From: Chitinophaga pinensis
GTDB lineage: Bacteria > Bacteroidota > Bacteroidia > UKL13-3
Direction: 5' to 3'
NCBI GenBank assembly: GCA_945860865.1
Contig: CAMARW010000001.1
Location: 831,456-895,455 of the forward strand
Length of the DNA: 64,000 nucleotides
The stretch's first letter is position 1. The number at the start of each line of letters is the position of its first letter. The position numbers and the translations under genes are program-made. The notes under the pieces are model-generated. The model did not search any database and was not told the origin of the DNA. It was given only the letters and a program-made list of their open reading frames with translations. Below are positions 9,604 through 18,149 of this stretch, in pieces.

Positions 9604-9783
9604 ATGGAAAAGTTTAAAATTACACAAGTAAAAAGTACCATCGATAGAATGGAAGGTCAAAAGCGTACAATGCGTGCGTTAGGATTTACCAAATTACATC
9701 AGAGCAAAGAAGTGGTAGGTACTCCACAAATCATGGGAATGATCAATAAAGTTGCTCATTTATTAAAAATAGAAAAACTCTAA
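9604..9783 (+). CDS. rpmD: 50S ribosomal protein L30 (uL30)
   Basis: A short gene of 59 codons, easily missed by length filters, in the 197 bases between rpsE and rplO. The translation MEKFKITQVKSTIDRMEGQK, then RTMRALGFTKLHQSKEVVGT and a tail QIMGMINKVAHLLKIEKL, is a clear bacterial L30 with the central 'LGF.K.......V..TP...GMI..V.HL' pattern. It lies exactly where the spc order expects L30, between S5 and L15, 4 bases after rpsE. Confidence 0.96.
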   Translation: MEKFKITQVKSTIDRMEGQKRTMRALGFTKLHQSKEVVGTPQIMGMINKVAHLLKIEKL

Positions 9784-9796
9784 TAAGATATTAGTA

Positions 9797-10243
9797 ATGA
9801 AATTACATACATTAAAGCCTGCAAGTGGTTCAACTCACAAAGAAGGCAAAAGAGTAGGTAGGGGTGAAGGTAGTGGTAAAGGTGGTACTGCCGCGCGTGG
9901 TCACAAAGGTGCTGGTTCTAGAAGTGGTACAAGCACCAAGCGTGGTTTTGAAGGTGGTCAAATGCCTTTATACCGTCGTGTTCCTAAGTTTGGTTTCAAA
10001 AACCTTAACCGTGTTGAATATGCTCCTATCAATTTAGACAAATTGCAAGAACTTGCCGACAATGGCATTACCAAGATTGATAATGTTGTGCTTAGAGAGA
10101 ATGGTTTAATTGGTAAGAGAGATCTTGTTAAAATTTTAGCCCGTGGAGAATTAAAAGCTTCGTTAGAAATTAAAGCTGATAAATTTTCAAGTGCTGCACA
10201 AAAAGCTGTTGAGGCCGCTGGTGGTTCAATTGCAAATAATTAG
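9797..10243 (+). CDS. rplO: 50S ribosomal protein L15 (uL15)
   Basis: A 148-residue large-subunit protein. The N-terminal half is glycine- and arginine-rich as usual (GRGEGSGKGGTAARGHKGAG, GFEGGQMPLYRRVPKFGF), and the C-terminal half ends in VEAAGGSIANN. It lies 13 bases after rpmD and 28 bases before secY, in the canonical order. Confidence 0.97.
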   Translation: MKLHTLKPASGSTHKEGKRVGRGEGSGKGGTAARGHKGAGSRSGTSTKRGFEGGQMPLYRRVPKFGFKNLNRVEYAPINLDKLQELADNGITKIDNVVLRENGLIGKRDLVKILARGELKASLEIKADKFSSAAQKAVEAAGGSIANN

Positions 10244-10271
10244 TATTAACAATTAAATATTACCAACTCAG

Positions 10272-11633
10272 GTGAAGAAATTAATAGAAACATTTAAAAA
10301 CATTTACAGAATTGAAGAGCTGAGATATAAATTAGCCATCACTTTCTGGATGTTGTTAGCTTACAGATTGGGTACTTACGTTACGCTTCCTGGTGTTGAT
10401 CCTAATATGCTTCAGGGTTCTGCCCAACAAGCTGATGGAGGTATCTTTGGATTGATTAATATGTTTGCCGGTGGTGCATTTGCTAGAGGGTCTATATTCG
10501 CTCTAGGTATTATGCCTTACATTTCTGCTTCTATTGTTGTTCAATTAATGAGTTTAGCTGTACCTTCTTTTCAAAAAATGCAAAAGGAAGGTGAAGATGG
10601 TCGCAGAAAAATCAATCAAATAACAAGATATCTTACCATTGTTATTACTGCTGTTCAAGCTGTTGGTTTTTTAATTAATCTAAAATCTGAAAATCCTCAA
10701 GCGGTTATTTCTATAACCAATCCTTCTGATATGTCTGATTTTGTTTTCATGATTAGTTCAGTTATCATTTTAACTTCAAGTACCATGTTTGTAATGTGGT
10801 TGGGTGAGAGAATAACAGAAAAAGGTATTGGTAATGGTATTTCTCTCATTATCATGATAGGTATTATTGCAAGATTACCTTTTGCTTTGAAGGAAGAATT
10901 TGATTTCAAATTAAGTGAAAGTGGTGGTGGATTAGTAATATTCTTAATTGAATTAGCTGCTCTTTTTGCTGTAGTTATGATTACAATATTATTGGTACAG
11001 GGAACAAGAAAAATTCCTGTACAATATGCCAAACGTGTTGTAGGTAACCGTCAATATGGTGGAGTAAGGCAATATATTCCTCTAAAGGTTAATGCTGCAG
11101 GTGTAATGCCAATTATTTTTGCCCAGGCCTTAATGTTTATTCCTTCTACTGTTGCTCAGTTTTTCCCTAACTACGAAGCTATGCAGGGTGTTATGGGTGC
11201 ATTTATTAACCCTATGGGTTGGACTTACAACATTACATTTGCTATATTGATTATTGTATTTACCTATTTCTACACAGCGATTTCGGTTAATTCAAATCAA
11301 ATTTCGGATGATATGAAGCGCAATGGTGGGTTTATTCCGGGTGTTAAACCTGGTAAATCAACTGCTGACTTTATAGACAGCGTGATGTCTAGAATCACTT
11401 TACCTGGTGCTATTTTCTTAGCTTTTGTGGCCATATTGCCATCTATTGCTAATGTAATGAACATTAATAGTCAGTTTGCTCAATTCTACGGTGGAACTAG
11501 TTTGCTGATTATGGTTGGTGTTGTTTTAGATACTTTGCAACAAATAGAAAGCCATTTAATGATGCGTCATTATGATGGTTTAATGAAATCGGGTAGAATT
11601 AAAGGTAGAAATGCTGCGGGTGTTGGGGTTTAA
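10272..11633 (+). CDS. secY: Preprotein translocase subunit SecY
   Basis: A 453-residue inner-membrane channel protein of the Sec pathway, exporting unfolded proteins with SecE, SecG and SecA. Hydrophobic segments fit ten membrane helices. Conserved features are the plug-region GGIFGLINMFAGGAFARGSI, the VQLMS segment, and the cytoplasmic loop PVQYAKRVVGNRQYGGVRQY. The start is a GTG at 10272: no in-frame ATG lies upstream before the rplO stop, and MKKLIETFKNIYRIEELRYK matches family N-termini. It ends the spc part of the cluster. Neither adk nor map follows; infA comes next after 61 bases. Confidence 0.97.
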   Translation: MKKLIETFKNIYRIEELRYKLAITFWMLLAYRLGTYVTLPGVDPNMLQGSAQQADGGIFGLINMFAGGAFARGSIFALGIMPYISASIVVQLMSLAVPSFQKMQKEGEDGRRKINQITRYLTIVITAVQAVGFLINLKSENPQAVISITNPSDMSDFVFMISSVIILTSSTMFVMWLGERITEKGIGNGISLIIMIGIIARLPFALKEEFDFKLSESGGGLVIFLIELAALFAVVMITILLVQGTRKIPVQYAKRVVGNRQYGGVRQYIPLKVNAAGVMPIIFAQALMFIPSTVAQFFPNYEAMQGVMGAFINPMGWTYNITFAILIIVFTYFYTAISVNSNQISDDMKRNGGFIPGVKPGKSTADFIDSVMSRITLPGAIFLAFVAILPSIANVMNINSQFAQFYGGTSLLIMVGVVLDTLQQIESHLMMRHYDGLMKSGRIKGRNAAGVGV

Positions 11634-11645
11634 TTTATTAAATCG

Positions 11646-11675
11646 TTGATATTTTCAAATTTTATACTATTTTTG
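11646..11675 (+). promoter_or_regulatory. Putative promoter for the infA-rpmJ-alpha segment
   Basis: TTG at 11646-11648 and a perfect TAnnTTTG box (TATTTTTG) at 11668-11675 are separated by 19 bases, matching the Bacteroidota promoter pattern. The box ends 19 bases before the infA ATG at 11695, so a short leader is expected. This suggests that infA, rpmJ, rpsM, rpsK, rpsD, rpoA and rplQ can be transcribed independently of secY. Confidence 0.6.
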
Positions 11676-11694
11676 CAACCCTTTTTAGGATAAT

Positions 11695-11913
11695 ATGCCA
11701 AAACAGTCGTTAATAAAACAAGACGGTACAATAACAGAGTCGCTTAGTAATGCGATGTTTAGAGTGCAGTTGGAAAATGGGCACGAGGTGATTGCCCACA
11801 TCTCAGGTAAAATGCGGATGCATTATATCAAGATTTTACCAGGAGATAAAGTGTCGATAGAAATGTCGCCATATGATCTGTCTAAAGGAAGAATTATTTA
11901 TAGGTACAAGTAA
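11695..11913 (+). CDS. infA: Translation initiation factor IF-1
   Basis: A 72-residue OB-fold (S1-like) protein that occupies the ribosomal A site during initiation. The sequence has the family core [40 protein letters not shown] and the end [11 protein letters not shown]. Length equals the usual 72. It lies between secY and rpmJ with a strong promoter-like sequence just upstream; map, often found between secY and infA in other bacteria, is absent here. Confidence 0.97.
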   Translation: MPKQSLIKQDGTITESLSNAMFRVQLENGHEVIAHISGKMRMHYIKILPGDKVSIEMSPYDLSKGRIIYRYK

Positions 11914-11925
11914 TAAACTCGTAAA

Positions 11926-12042
11926 ATGAAAATTAGAGCATCGGTAAAAAAGCGCAGTGAAGATTGCATTATCGTAAAGCGTAAAGGTAGAGTTTACGTA
12001 ATTAACAAAAAGAACCCTAAGTTTAAACAACGTCAAGGTTAA
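11926..12042 (+). CDS. rpmJ: 50S ribosomal protein L36 (bL36), zinc-free variant
   Basis: A 38-codon gene between infA and rpsM. It translates to [20 protein letters not shown] followed by [18 protein letters not shown], a clear L36. In the zinc-binding form three cysteines and a histidine hold a metal ion. Here only Cys14 remains: position 11 is Ser, position 27 is Asn and position 33 is Phe, so the zinc site is lost. This is a known C-minus type. Because it is so short it is easily overlooked. Confidence 0.96.
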   Translation: MKIRASVKKRSEDCIIVKRKGRVYVINKKNPKFKQRQG

Positions 12043-12091
12043 CCTTTGGCTTTGCTGAGTGTGTTAAATTGATAAAAAGTTAAAAAGAAGT

Positions 12092-12469
12092 ATGGCTCGT
12101 ATAGCAGGTATAGATTTACCCAAAAACAAAAGAGGAGAGATAGGTTTAACCTATATCTTCGGAATTGGACGTTCAATTGCCCAGAGGATATTAACCGAAT
12201 GTGGTGTTGATTACGACAAGAAAGTTAACGAATGGAACGACGAGGAGTTGAATGCCATTCGTAAGTATGTAACCGAAAAGATTACCGTAGAAGGTGAGTT
12301 GCGTTCGGAACGCCAGTTAAACATCAAACGTTTGATGGATATTGGATGTTACCGTGGTTTACGTCACCGTAAAGGTTTGCCTGTTCGTGGACAACGCACT
12401 CGCACAAACTCACGCACTCGTAAGGGTAAGCGTAAGACTGTTGCAGGTAAGAAAAAAGTAACCAAATAA
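12092..12469 (+). CDS. rpsM: 30S ribosomal protein S13 (uS13)
   Basis: A 125-residue head protein of the small subunit that forms bridges to the large subunit and contacts P-site tRNA. It begins [20 protein letters not shown] and has the helix-two-turn-helix [20 protein letters not shown]. The basic end carries [20 protein letters not shown] and a lysine-rich tail. It lies 49 bases after rpmJ and 17 before rpsK. Confidence 0.97.
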   Translation: MARIAGIDLPKNKRGEIGLTYIFGIGRSIAQRILTECGVDYDKKVNEWNDEELNAIRKYVTEKITVEGELRSERQLNIKRLMDIGCYRGLRHRKGLPVRGQRTRTNSRTRKGKRKTVAGKKKVTK

Positions 12470-12486
12470 TCAGTAATTAAGTAATA

Positions 12487-12879
12487 ATGGCTGCGAATAA
12501 TAAAAAAGTTACAAAGAAGAGAGTAGTAAGCATAGAAGCTCATGGGCAAGTGCATATTAAAGCTTCTTTCAATAATGTGATTATCTCTATCACTAACCAA
12601 ACTGGTCAGGTAGTTTCTTGGGCTTCATCTGGTAAAATGGGTTTTAGAGGTTCCAAAAAGAATACTCCTTATGCCGCACAAATGGCTTCTGCTGATTGTG
12701 CCAAAGTTGCAGTAGATGCTGGAATGAAAAAAGTTGATGTGTTTATCAAAGGCCCAGGTTCTGGTAGAGATTCTGCTATCCGTACTTTGCAAGCAAGTGG
12801 ATTAGAAGTTTTATCAATTACTGATATTACTCCACTTCCGCACAACGGTTGTCGTCCTCCTAAAGCACGTAGGGTTTAA
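12487..12879 (+). CDS. rpsK: 30S ribosomal protein S11 (uS11)
   Basis: A 130-residue platform protein of the small subunit near the E-site mRNA. Conserved features include the [20 protein letters not shown] core, [36 protein letters not shown], and the very conserved C-terminus [15 protein letters not shown]. Length is typical. It sits in the standard S13-S11-S4-alpha order. Confidence 0.98.
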   Translation: MAANNKKVTKKRVVSIEAHGQVHIKASFNNVIISITNQTGQVVSWASSGKMGFRGSKKNTPYAAQMASADCAKVAVDAGMKKVDVFIKGPGSGRDSAIRTLQASGLEVLSITDITPLPHNGCRPPKARRV

Positions 12880-12900
12880 TTATTAAAAAGAAATAGAGTA

Positions 12901-13509
12901 ATGGCAAGATATATAGGACCTAAAACAAAAATCGCCAGAAGATTTAAAGATCCAATTTTTGGACCAGATAAGTCTTTTGAAAAGAGACCTACTCCTCCAG
13001 GTCAGCATGGTAGTTCTCGTAGGCGTACGAAACAAACTGAATACGCTATTCAGTTATCAGAAAAGCAAAAAGCTAAATATACTTATGGTGTATTAGAGCG
13101 TCAATTTTATAAAACATTTGAAATGGCAGCCCGTAAAAAGGGTATCACTGGCGAAAACTTGTTGAGATTTTTAGAATCTCGTTTAGACAACACCGTTTAC
13201 CGTATGGGTTTTGCTCAAACGCGTAGTCAGGCTCGTCAATTAGTTTCTCACGGACATATTAATGTTAATGGTAAACTACTTAACATTCCATCTGCTCAGT
13301 TAAAACCAGGTGATGTTTTAGCTATTCGTGAAAAATCAAAATCTTTAGAGGTAATTACTAGCTCTATAGCTGCTAGTAACCCTAAAAAGTTTAATTGGTT
13401 AAACTTTGAATCAAAAGATATGTCGGGTACTTTTTTAGCATATCCAGAGCGCGACCAAATTCCAGAAAATATCAAAGAACAGTTGATCGTAGAATTGTAT
13501 TCTAAATAA
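12901..13509 (+). CDS. rpsD: 30S ribosomal protein S4 (uS4)
   Basis: A 202-residue primary 16S rRNA-binding protein at the mRNA entry site, also a known assembly factor. It begins [20 protein letters not shown] and contains the S4 RNA-binding domain around residues 92-155 ([20 protein letters not shown], then [20 protein letters not shown]). The end VELYSK is typical. No N-terminal zinc cysteines are present. It precedes rpoA by 20 bases. Confidence 0.98.
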   Translation: MARYIGPKTKIARRFKDPIFGPDKSFEKRPTPPGQHGSSRRRTKQTEYAIQLSEKQKAKYTYGVLERQFYKTFEMAARKKGITGENLLRFLESRLDNTVYRMGFAQTRSQARQLVSHGHINVNGKLLNIPSAQLKPGDVLAIREKSKSLEVITSSIAASNPKKFNWLNFESKDMSGTFLAYPERDQIPENIKEQLIVELYSK

Positions 13510-13529
13510 TCATTTAATAAGAATCATAA

Positions 13530-14522
13530 ATGGGTATCCTTGCATTCCAAAAACCAGATAAAGTTATCATGCACAAAGACACTGAGTTCTTTGGGCAATT
13601 CGAATTCCGTCCACTTGAAAAAGGGTATGGCGTAACAATTGGAAATTCATTAAGAAGGATTCTTTTGTCTTCTTTAGAAGGTTATGCTATTACATCTATC
13701 AAAATTACTGGTGTTGACCATGAATTCTCTACTGTGAAAGGTGTAATTGAAGATGTTACCGAAATGGTAATGAATTTCAAGCAAATCCGTTTCAAGAGAA
13801 TTGTTGATGGAATTGATAATGAAAAAGTTTATGTTAATCTTAAAGGTCAAGAGCAATTCTTGGCTGGTGAAATTGGCAAACATACTAATTCATTTAAAGT
13901 GCTTAATCCAGAATTAGTTATTTGTAACATGGAGCCTTTTGTGCATCTAGAAGTTGAATTAACTATTGAAAAGGGTCGTGGCTATGTTCCTGCAGACGAA
14001 AATAAAGCTAAAGATGCCAACATTGGTGTTATTGCTATCGATTCTGTTTTTACACCTATCAAGAATGTAAAATATAGTGTTGAAGATTTTCGTGTAGAGC
14101 AAAAAACAGATTATGAAAAGTTGTTAATTGAAATTGAAACGGATGGTTCAATCCACCCTGAGGAAGCTTTGAAGGAAGCTGCTAAAATTTTAATTCAACA
14201 TTTTATGTTGTTCTCTGATGAACTAATCACTTTGGATACTCAGGTTAAAGAACCAACGCAAGAAGTTGATGAAAACTATTTGCATGTTCGTAAAATTTTA
14301 AAAACTCCTTTATCTGATTTAGATTTATCTGTTAGAGCCTACAATTGTTTGAAAGCTGCTGATATCAAATCTTTAGCTGATTTAGTTTCTTACGATATAG
14401 CTGATTTATTGAAATTCCGCAACTTTGGAAAGAAATCATTGAGCGAATTAGAGGAACTAGTTAGAGATAAGGGTCTAACTTTTGGAATCGATATAGCTAA
14501 ATATAAGTTAGATCAAGAATAA
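13530..14522 (+). CDS. rpoA: DNA-directed RNA polymerase subunit alpha
   Basis: A 330-residue RNA polymerase subunit that nucleates enzyme assembly and contacts promoters and activators. The N-terminal dimerisation domain contains [20 protein letters not shown] and [19 protein letters not shown]. The C-terminal domain (from about residue 255) has [20 protein letters not shown] and [19 protein letters not shown], the helix-hairpin-helix that binds UP elements. Length is normal. rplQ follows 51 bases later, with a tiny hairpin between. Confidence 0.98.
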   Translation: MGILAFQKPDKVIMHKDTEFFGQFEFRPLEKGYGVTIGNSLRRILLSSLEGYAITSIKITGVDHEFSTVKGVIEDVTEMVMNFKQIRFKRIVDGIDNEKVYVNLKGQEQFLAGEIGKHTNSFKVLNPELVICNMEPFVHLEVELTIEKGRGYVPADENKAKDANIGVIAIDSVFTPIKNVKYSVEDFRVEQKTDYEKLLIEIETDGSIHPEEALKEAAKILIQHFMLFSDELITLDTQVKEPTQEVDENYLHVRKILKTPLSDLDLSVRAYNCLKAADIKSLADLVSYDIADLLKFRNFGKKSLSELEELVRDKGLTFGIDIAKYKLDQE

Positions 14523-14573
14523 TTAGTAAGAATTATGAAACGTGCTTTTTAAGCACATATTCGAAATAGAAAG

Positions 14574-15092
14574 ATGAGACACGGAAAAACATTTAATCAT
14601 TTAAGCAGAACTTCTTCGCATAGAAAAGCATTGCTTGCCAATATGGCTACTTCTTTGATTTTGCATAAGAAGATAACTACTACAACTGCAAAAGCTAAAG
14701 AGTTACGCAAATATGTAGAGCCTTTGATTACTAAAGCCAAAGACGATAGCACTCATTCGCGTCGTGTTGTTTTTAGTTATTTGAAAAATAAAGAGTCTAT
14801 CAAGGAACTTTTTGGGCCTGTTGCAGCTAAAGTTGCTGATAGACCAGGTGGATATACTCGCGTTTTAAAATTAATGAATAGAAAAGGTGATAACGCTGAA
14901 ATGGCAATCATCGAAATAGTTGATTTTAATGAAAACCTACTTAAAGATACTACTGCCAAATCGGGTGCTTCGAAAAGAACTCGTCGTGGTAAATCTAAAG
15001 TAACAGCACCTATCGCTGAAGTTACTCCTGAAGCTACTCCTGAAGTTACTCCTGAAGTTACTCCTGAAGTTACTGCAGATTCTGCCGAATAA
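14574..15092 (+). CDS. rplQ: 50S ribosomal protein L17 (bL17) with repeated acidic tail
   Basis: A 172-residue protein; the first 120 residues are an ordinary L17 ([20 protein letters not shown], then [20 protein letters not shown], and [14 protein letters not shown]). The rest is an added tail: a basic patch [14 protein letters not shown] and then an acidic, proline-containing repeat. At DNA level this is a 12-bp unit ACTCCTGAAGYT repeated four times at 15024-15071 (coding TPEV/TPEA). The tail function is unknown; L17 lies at the tunnel exit. A strong terminator starts 26 bases after the stop, so this is the last gene of the ribosomal cluster. Confidence 0.97.
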   Translation: MRHGKTFNHLSRTSSHRKALLANMATSLILHKKITTTTAKAKELRKYVEPLITKAKDDSTHSRRVVFSYLKNKESIKELFGPVAAKVADRPGGYTRVLKLMNRKGDNAEMAIIEIVDFNENLLKDTTAKSGASKRTRRGKSKVTAPIAEVTPEATPEVTPEVTPEVTADSAE

Positions 15093-15117
15093 TAATCTTT
15101 ATTATTTAAATAATACT

Positions 15118-15149
15118 AGCTCCGTACTTTTGTACGGAGCTTTTTTTTT
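15118..15149 (+). terminator. Intrinsic terminator of the ribosomal cluster
   Basis: A perfect 10-bp stem (AGCTCCGTAC at 15118-15127, GTACGGAGCT at 15132-15141) with a TTTT loop, followed by a run of T to 15149. It lies 26 bases after the rplQ stop and is the first clear terminator in the window. Confidence 0.92.
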
Positions 15150-15175
15150 ATGTTTTGTAACTATTTGGTTATAGC

Positions 15176-15207
15176 TTGCGTCTTATGTTTATAATAGCCA
15201 ATATTTG
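15176..15207 (+). promoter_or_regulatory. Putative promoter of the sigma factor gene
   Basis: TTG at 15176-15178, then 21 bases, then AATATTTG at 15200-15207 (one mismatch to TAnnTTTG). The box ends only 4 bases before the sigma factor ATG at 15212, so the transcript would be leaderless or nearly so if this promoter is used. Weak by itself; the location after a terminator helps. Confidence 0.35.
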
Positions 15208-15211
15208 AAAC

Positions 15212-15697
15212 ATGACTACTGCTGAATTTAATTCTTGTGTTGATTTGTTTGCAGATCCGCTTTTTCGGTTTATTGTAAAAAATCTTAAAGATAGCGATGC
15301 TTCCAGAGACGTTGTGCAAGATACCTTTGAAAAAATGTGGAAGAAAGTGGTGCTGGTGGATTATGCCAAAGCCAAAAGCTATTTGTTTACCACTGGTTAC
15401 CATACCATGATTGATAAAATTAGAAAAGAACAAAGGTCTGGTTTATTAGAGTCTAATCATGAAAATTTGGTTCAAACAGAAAATACCTTTAGCGATATAA
15501 AAAAGATTTTAGACAAAGCCTTAAACACACTCAGCGAAATTCAAAGGTCTGTTGTGCTCCTAAGAGATTATGAAGGCTATAGCTATGAAGAAATTGGGCA
15601 AATAACGGGCTTAAATGAGAGTCAGGTTAAGGTTTATATTTACCGAGCGCGATTAGCTTTGCGGAATTATCTGGGAGAAAGGGGGCAAATTGTATGA
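15212..15697 (+). CDS. ECF-type RNA polymerase sigma factor
   Basis: A 161-residue sigma-70 family protein of extracytoplasmic function type. Region 2 is seen at residues 8-45 (FRFIVKNLKDSDASRDVVQD, then TFEKMWKK), and region 4 with its helix-turn-helix near residues 105-155 (LNTLSEIQRSVVLLRDYEGY, SYEEIGQITGLNESQVKVYI). Region 3 is absent, as expected for ECF sigmas. The gene overlaps the next one by ATGA (15694-15697), the typical coupling to an anti-sigma factor. The regulon cannot be read from the sequence, but the beta-barrel gene in the same operon is a likely target or partner. Confidence 0.92.
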   Translation: MTTAEFNSCVDLFADPLFRFIVKNLKDSDASRDVVQDTFEKMWKKVVLVDYAKAKSYLFTTGYHTMIDKIRKEQRSGLLESNHENLVQTENTFSDIKKILDKALNTLSEIQRSVVLLRDYEGYSYEEIGQITGLNESQVKVYIYRARLALRNYLGERGQIV

Positions 15698-16647
15698 GTA
15701 TTTCACGCGATAATTACGAGTCGTTTTTGATAGACTTTTTAGAAGGCACTTTGCCAAAGTCAGATCATGCAAAATTATTTGATTTTTTAGAGCACCATGC
15801 CGATTTAAAAGAAGAGTTTGCTCTTTTAAATAAGCCAATATCAAAAGATGAATTGCCCTTTGAAAATAAGCTGCCTGATTTTAATTTCTTAAAAAAGTCT
15901 TGCGAAGATTGGGTTGCGGATGAGGAGCTAATTGCCTTAATGGAGCATGACTTGATTGGCGAGTTAAAAGAGATTGTTGAAAAGAAATTTGCTAATTATC
16001 CATCCAATAACAAGCGTTATGAGCTCTTTTTACAAACAAAATTAATTCCAGAGGAGCATGTTTTCCCGAATAAAATTGGCTTAAAAAAGAAAGACACAAT
16101 CGTTGTTCCCTTGCATGCTCGTTGGGCCGTAGCAGCTAGTTTATTAGTATTTGCATTTATTGGAATATGGTCGCCATGGAATCAAAATGTAGCCCCATTG
16201 GCAGAAGTTTCTGATGATGCCTATATTTCTGTCGATAAATTGATACTTCCCAGTAAAGAAATTACCCAAAAGGGCTTCCCTGTGCGCATAAGTAAGCCTG
16301 TTGTTGCCCGCAATACCAAGTTAGAAATACAGCAGCTTAAATTGGAAGAAAACGCCCAGAGCATTGCGCCTATGGCAATAAAAAGTTTGCCAATAGTCTC
16401 TGTAAAATTGTCTAAACCAAGTTTTGAATCTGCTGGTTTAATGATGGCAATTATTACAGAATCTCCTGAAATAAGCGATAAATTTTTAACGCCGGGTAAT
16501 TTTGTATTACAACAAATTAAAAAAGAAATAAATAAAAGATATATAGGCTTTTCTTTTCATGAAGAGGTAGACCCAGAGTCGCAAGTGATACGATATGGTT
16601 TTATCTCAAAATATTTTGCCTACGAAAGAATTATTCAAACAAATTAA
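15694..16647 (+). CDS. Putative single-pass membrane anti-sigma factor
   Basis: A 317-residue protein coupled to the ECF sigma gene by a 4-base overlap. Residues 8-45 (FLIDFLEGTLPKSDHAKLFD, then FLEHHADLKEEF) have the helical pattern seen at the N-terminus of many anti-sigma factors, but the zinc-binding HxxxCxxC motif is missing. One membrane segment is visible near residues 147-166 (AASLLVFAFIGIW), leaving a cytoplasmic N-terminal half and an exported C-terminal half of about 150 residues with no recognised domain. Function is inferred from position and topology, not from a diagnostic motif. Confidence 0.65.
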   Translation: MSISRDNYESFLIDFLEGTLPKSDHAKLFDFLEHHADLKEEFALLNKPISKDELPFENKLPDFNFLKKSCEDWVADEELIALMEHDLIGELKEIVEKKFANYPSNNKRYELFLQTKLIPEEHVFPNKIGLKKKDTIVVPLHARWAVAASLLVFAFIGIWSPWNQNVAPLAEVSDDAYISVDKLILPSKEITQKGFPVRISKPVVARNTKLEIQQLKLEENAQSIAPMAIKSLPIVSVKLSKPSFESAGLMMAIITESPEISDKFLTPGNFVLQQIKKEINKRYIGFSFHEEVDPESQVIRYGFISKYFAYERIIQTN

Positions 16648-16655
16648 TAAAAGTT

Positions 16656-18089
16656 ATGAGATATTTATCATTGATGAGCATGCTTGTTTTAAGCAGTGTT
16701 TTGTTTGCCCAAAAAGAAGTAAAAGTGGCAGCATTTTCTAAAGTTAATTATGATTTGCCTGTTAAGTTGATGCTAATAAAAGGGGCTGAACCAAAAGCAG
16801 AGTTGAGCGGAGATTATGAAAAAATTCTCTTTGAGGTAAAGGATAAAACCTTAGAATTAAATTTAAATGGTGCAATTCCAGATGCGAATAAAGTAATTAA
16901 GCTTTATTTTTCTGAGTTAACCGAGCTTATTACAAATGGTGCTGGAAGTGTTGAGATGCCGGTTGGTGAAAAAATTACGGCTGATAGTTTTAGCCTAAAG
17001 TGCAATGGGGTTGTTAAGGTAAATTTGGCTTTTGCCGTTAAAGTTTTAGCACTAGATATGGAGGGAGCTAGTAAGGTTACCTTGAATGGTAAAGTGGAAA
17101 CAGCTAATTTAAAGCTGTCTGGTGTTAGTAAATTATTTGCCAATGAATTGCGCTGTAAAGACATGATGGTAAATGCTTCGGGTGCTAGCTTTTACAATAT
17201 ACATACAAGCGGCGATTTATTGATAGATGCTAGCGGTGCTAGTAAGGGAATTTATGCAGGCAATCCAGTAAATAAAATAATTAATATTAATGGATTAGCC
17301 AATATTGTTGATGCGGCAACAGGCGACCAAATGAAAGACGAAAGAAGCGGAGATGATACCACACGCATTACTATTGGCAAGAAGAAGTTTATCATTATTG
17401 AAGATAAAGATAAAATTACTTTAGGCGAAGATGGAAAAAAAGTAGTTAAGCAATACAAATTAAAACGTGTGTATGCTGGTTTTGAATTGGGGATTAATCA
17501 ATTTACCACGGCTACTATGCAAACCAATTTACCAACGCAATATGATTTCTTAGAAGTAAAGCCAGAAAAATCTTGGTTTTACGGACTTAATCTATGGGAG
17601 GGTGATTATCAAATTGTAAAAAATAAATTGGCCCTAAGCACCGGATTTGGGATGGAGTTTCAGGAATTTAATTTCAACTCCAATCAAGTATTGCAAGCTA
17701 ATCAAAATGTGCTTGCGGCAGATTCTGGATTTATTGTATTGTCTAAAAACAGGTTATATGCTTACCAATTAAATGTTCCATTGATGGTGAAGTTTGCACC
17801 AAGGACAAAGAAAAGCAAAAACAAATTTCACCTGGCCTTGGGTGTTATAGGGTCGTTTAAAGCCTATAGCCACTTAAATACAGAAACAAGCGCGCAGGGA
17901 TTTGAGGAACATTTAAAAATAGTAGACGATTTTAATATTAATCCTTTTAGGTTAACAGCCACGGCGCGTGCGGGCTATGGTTGGTTTAGGGCTTTTGCCA
18001 ATTATAGCTTAACACCCTACTTTAAAACAAGCGATGGCAATCCAGATTTTAGAACACTTTCTGTGGGATTAACACTTATTCCATTTTAA
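16656..18089 (+). CDS. DUF2807 (GIN domain) protein with C-terminal outer-membrane beta-barrel
   Basis: A 477-residue exported protein with signal peptide MRYLSLMSMLVLSSVLFAQ. Residues about 25-215 form a repetitive beta-strand domain with ladder elements such as LITNGAGSV, LDMEGASKV, LKLSGVSKL, VNASGASF and IDASGASK; this is the putative auto-transporter adhesin head GIN domain (DUF2807). From about residue 265 (KRVYAGFELGINQF) alternating strands ending in LSVGLTLIPF look like a PorT-type outer-membrane barrel. The barrel may anchor the head domain in the outer membrane. It follows the anti-sigma gene by 8 bases and probably belongs to the same operon. The exact function is unknown. Confidence 0.75.
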   Translation: MRYLSLMSMLVLSSVLFAQKEVKVAAFSKVNYDLPVKLMLIKGAEPKAELSGDYEKILFEVKDKTLELNLNGAIPDANKVIKLYFSELTELITNGAGSVEMPVGEKITADSFSLKCNGVVKVNLAFAVKVLALDMEGASKVTLNGKVETANLKLSGVSKLFANELRCKDMMVNASGASFYNIHTSGDLLIDASGASKGIYAGNPVNKIININGLANIVDAATGDQMKDERSGDDTTRITIGKKKFIIIEDKDKITLGEDGKKVVKQYKLKRVYAGFELGINQFTTATMQTNLPTQYDFLEVKPEKSWFYGLNLWEGDYQIVKNKLALSTGFGMEFQEFNFNSNQVLQANQNVLAADSGFIVLSKNRLYAYQLNVPLMVKFAPRTKKSKNKFHLALGVIGSFKAYSHLNTETSAQGFEEHLKIVDDFNINPFRLTATARAGYGWFRAFANYSLTPYFKTSDGNPDFRTLSVGLTLIPF

Positions 18090-18149
18090 ATATTTTAATA
18101 GGTTTACAATTTTGGCTTTATTATTGCAAGGAAAAAATCATATAAAAAT

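Noticed and set aside
14542..14556. Hairpin GTGCTT-TTT-AAGCAC between rpoA and rplQ as a terminator
   Set aside because: Only 6 pairs and no T-run after it; rplQ belongs to the same block.
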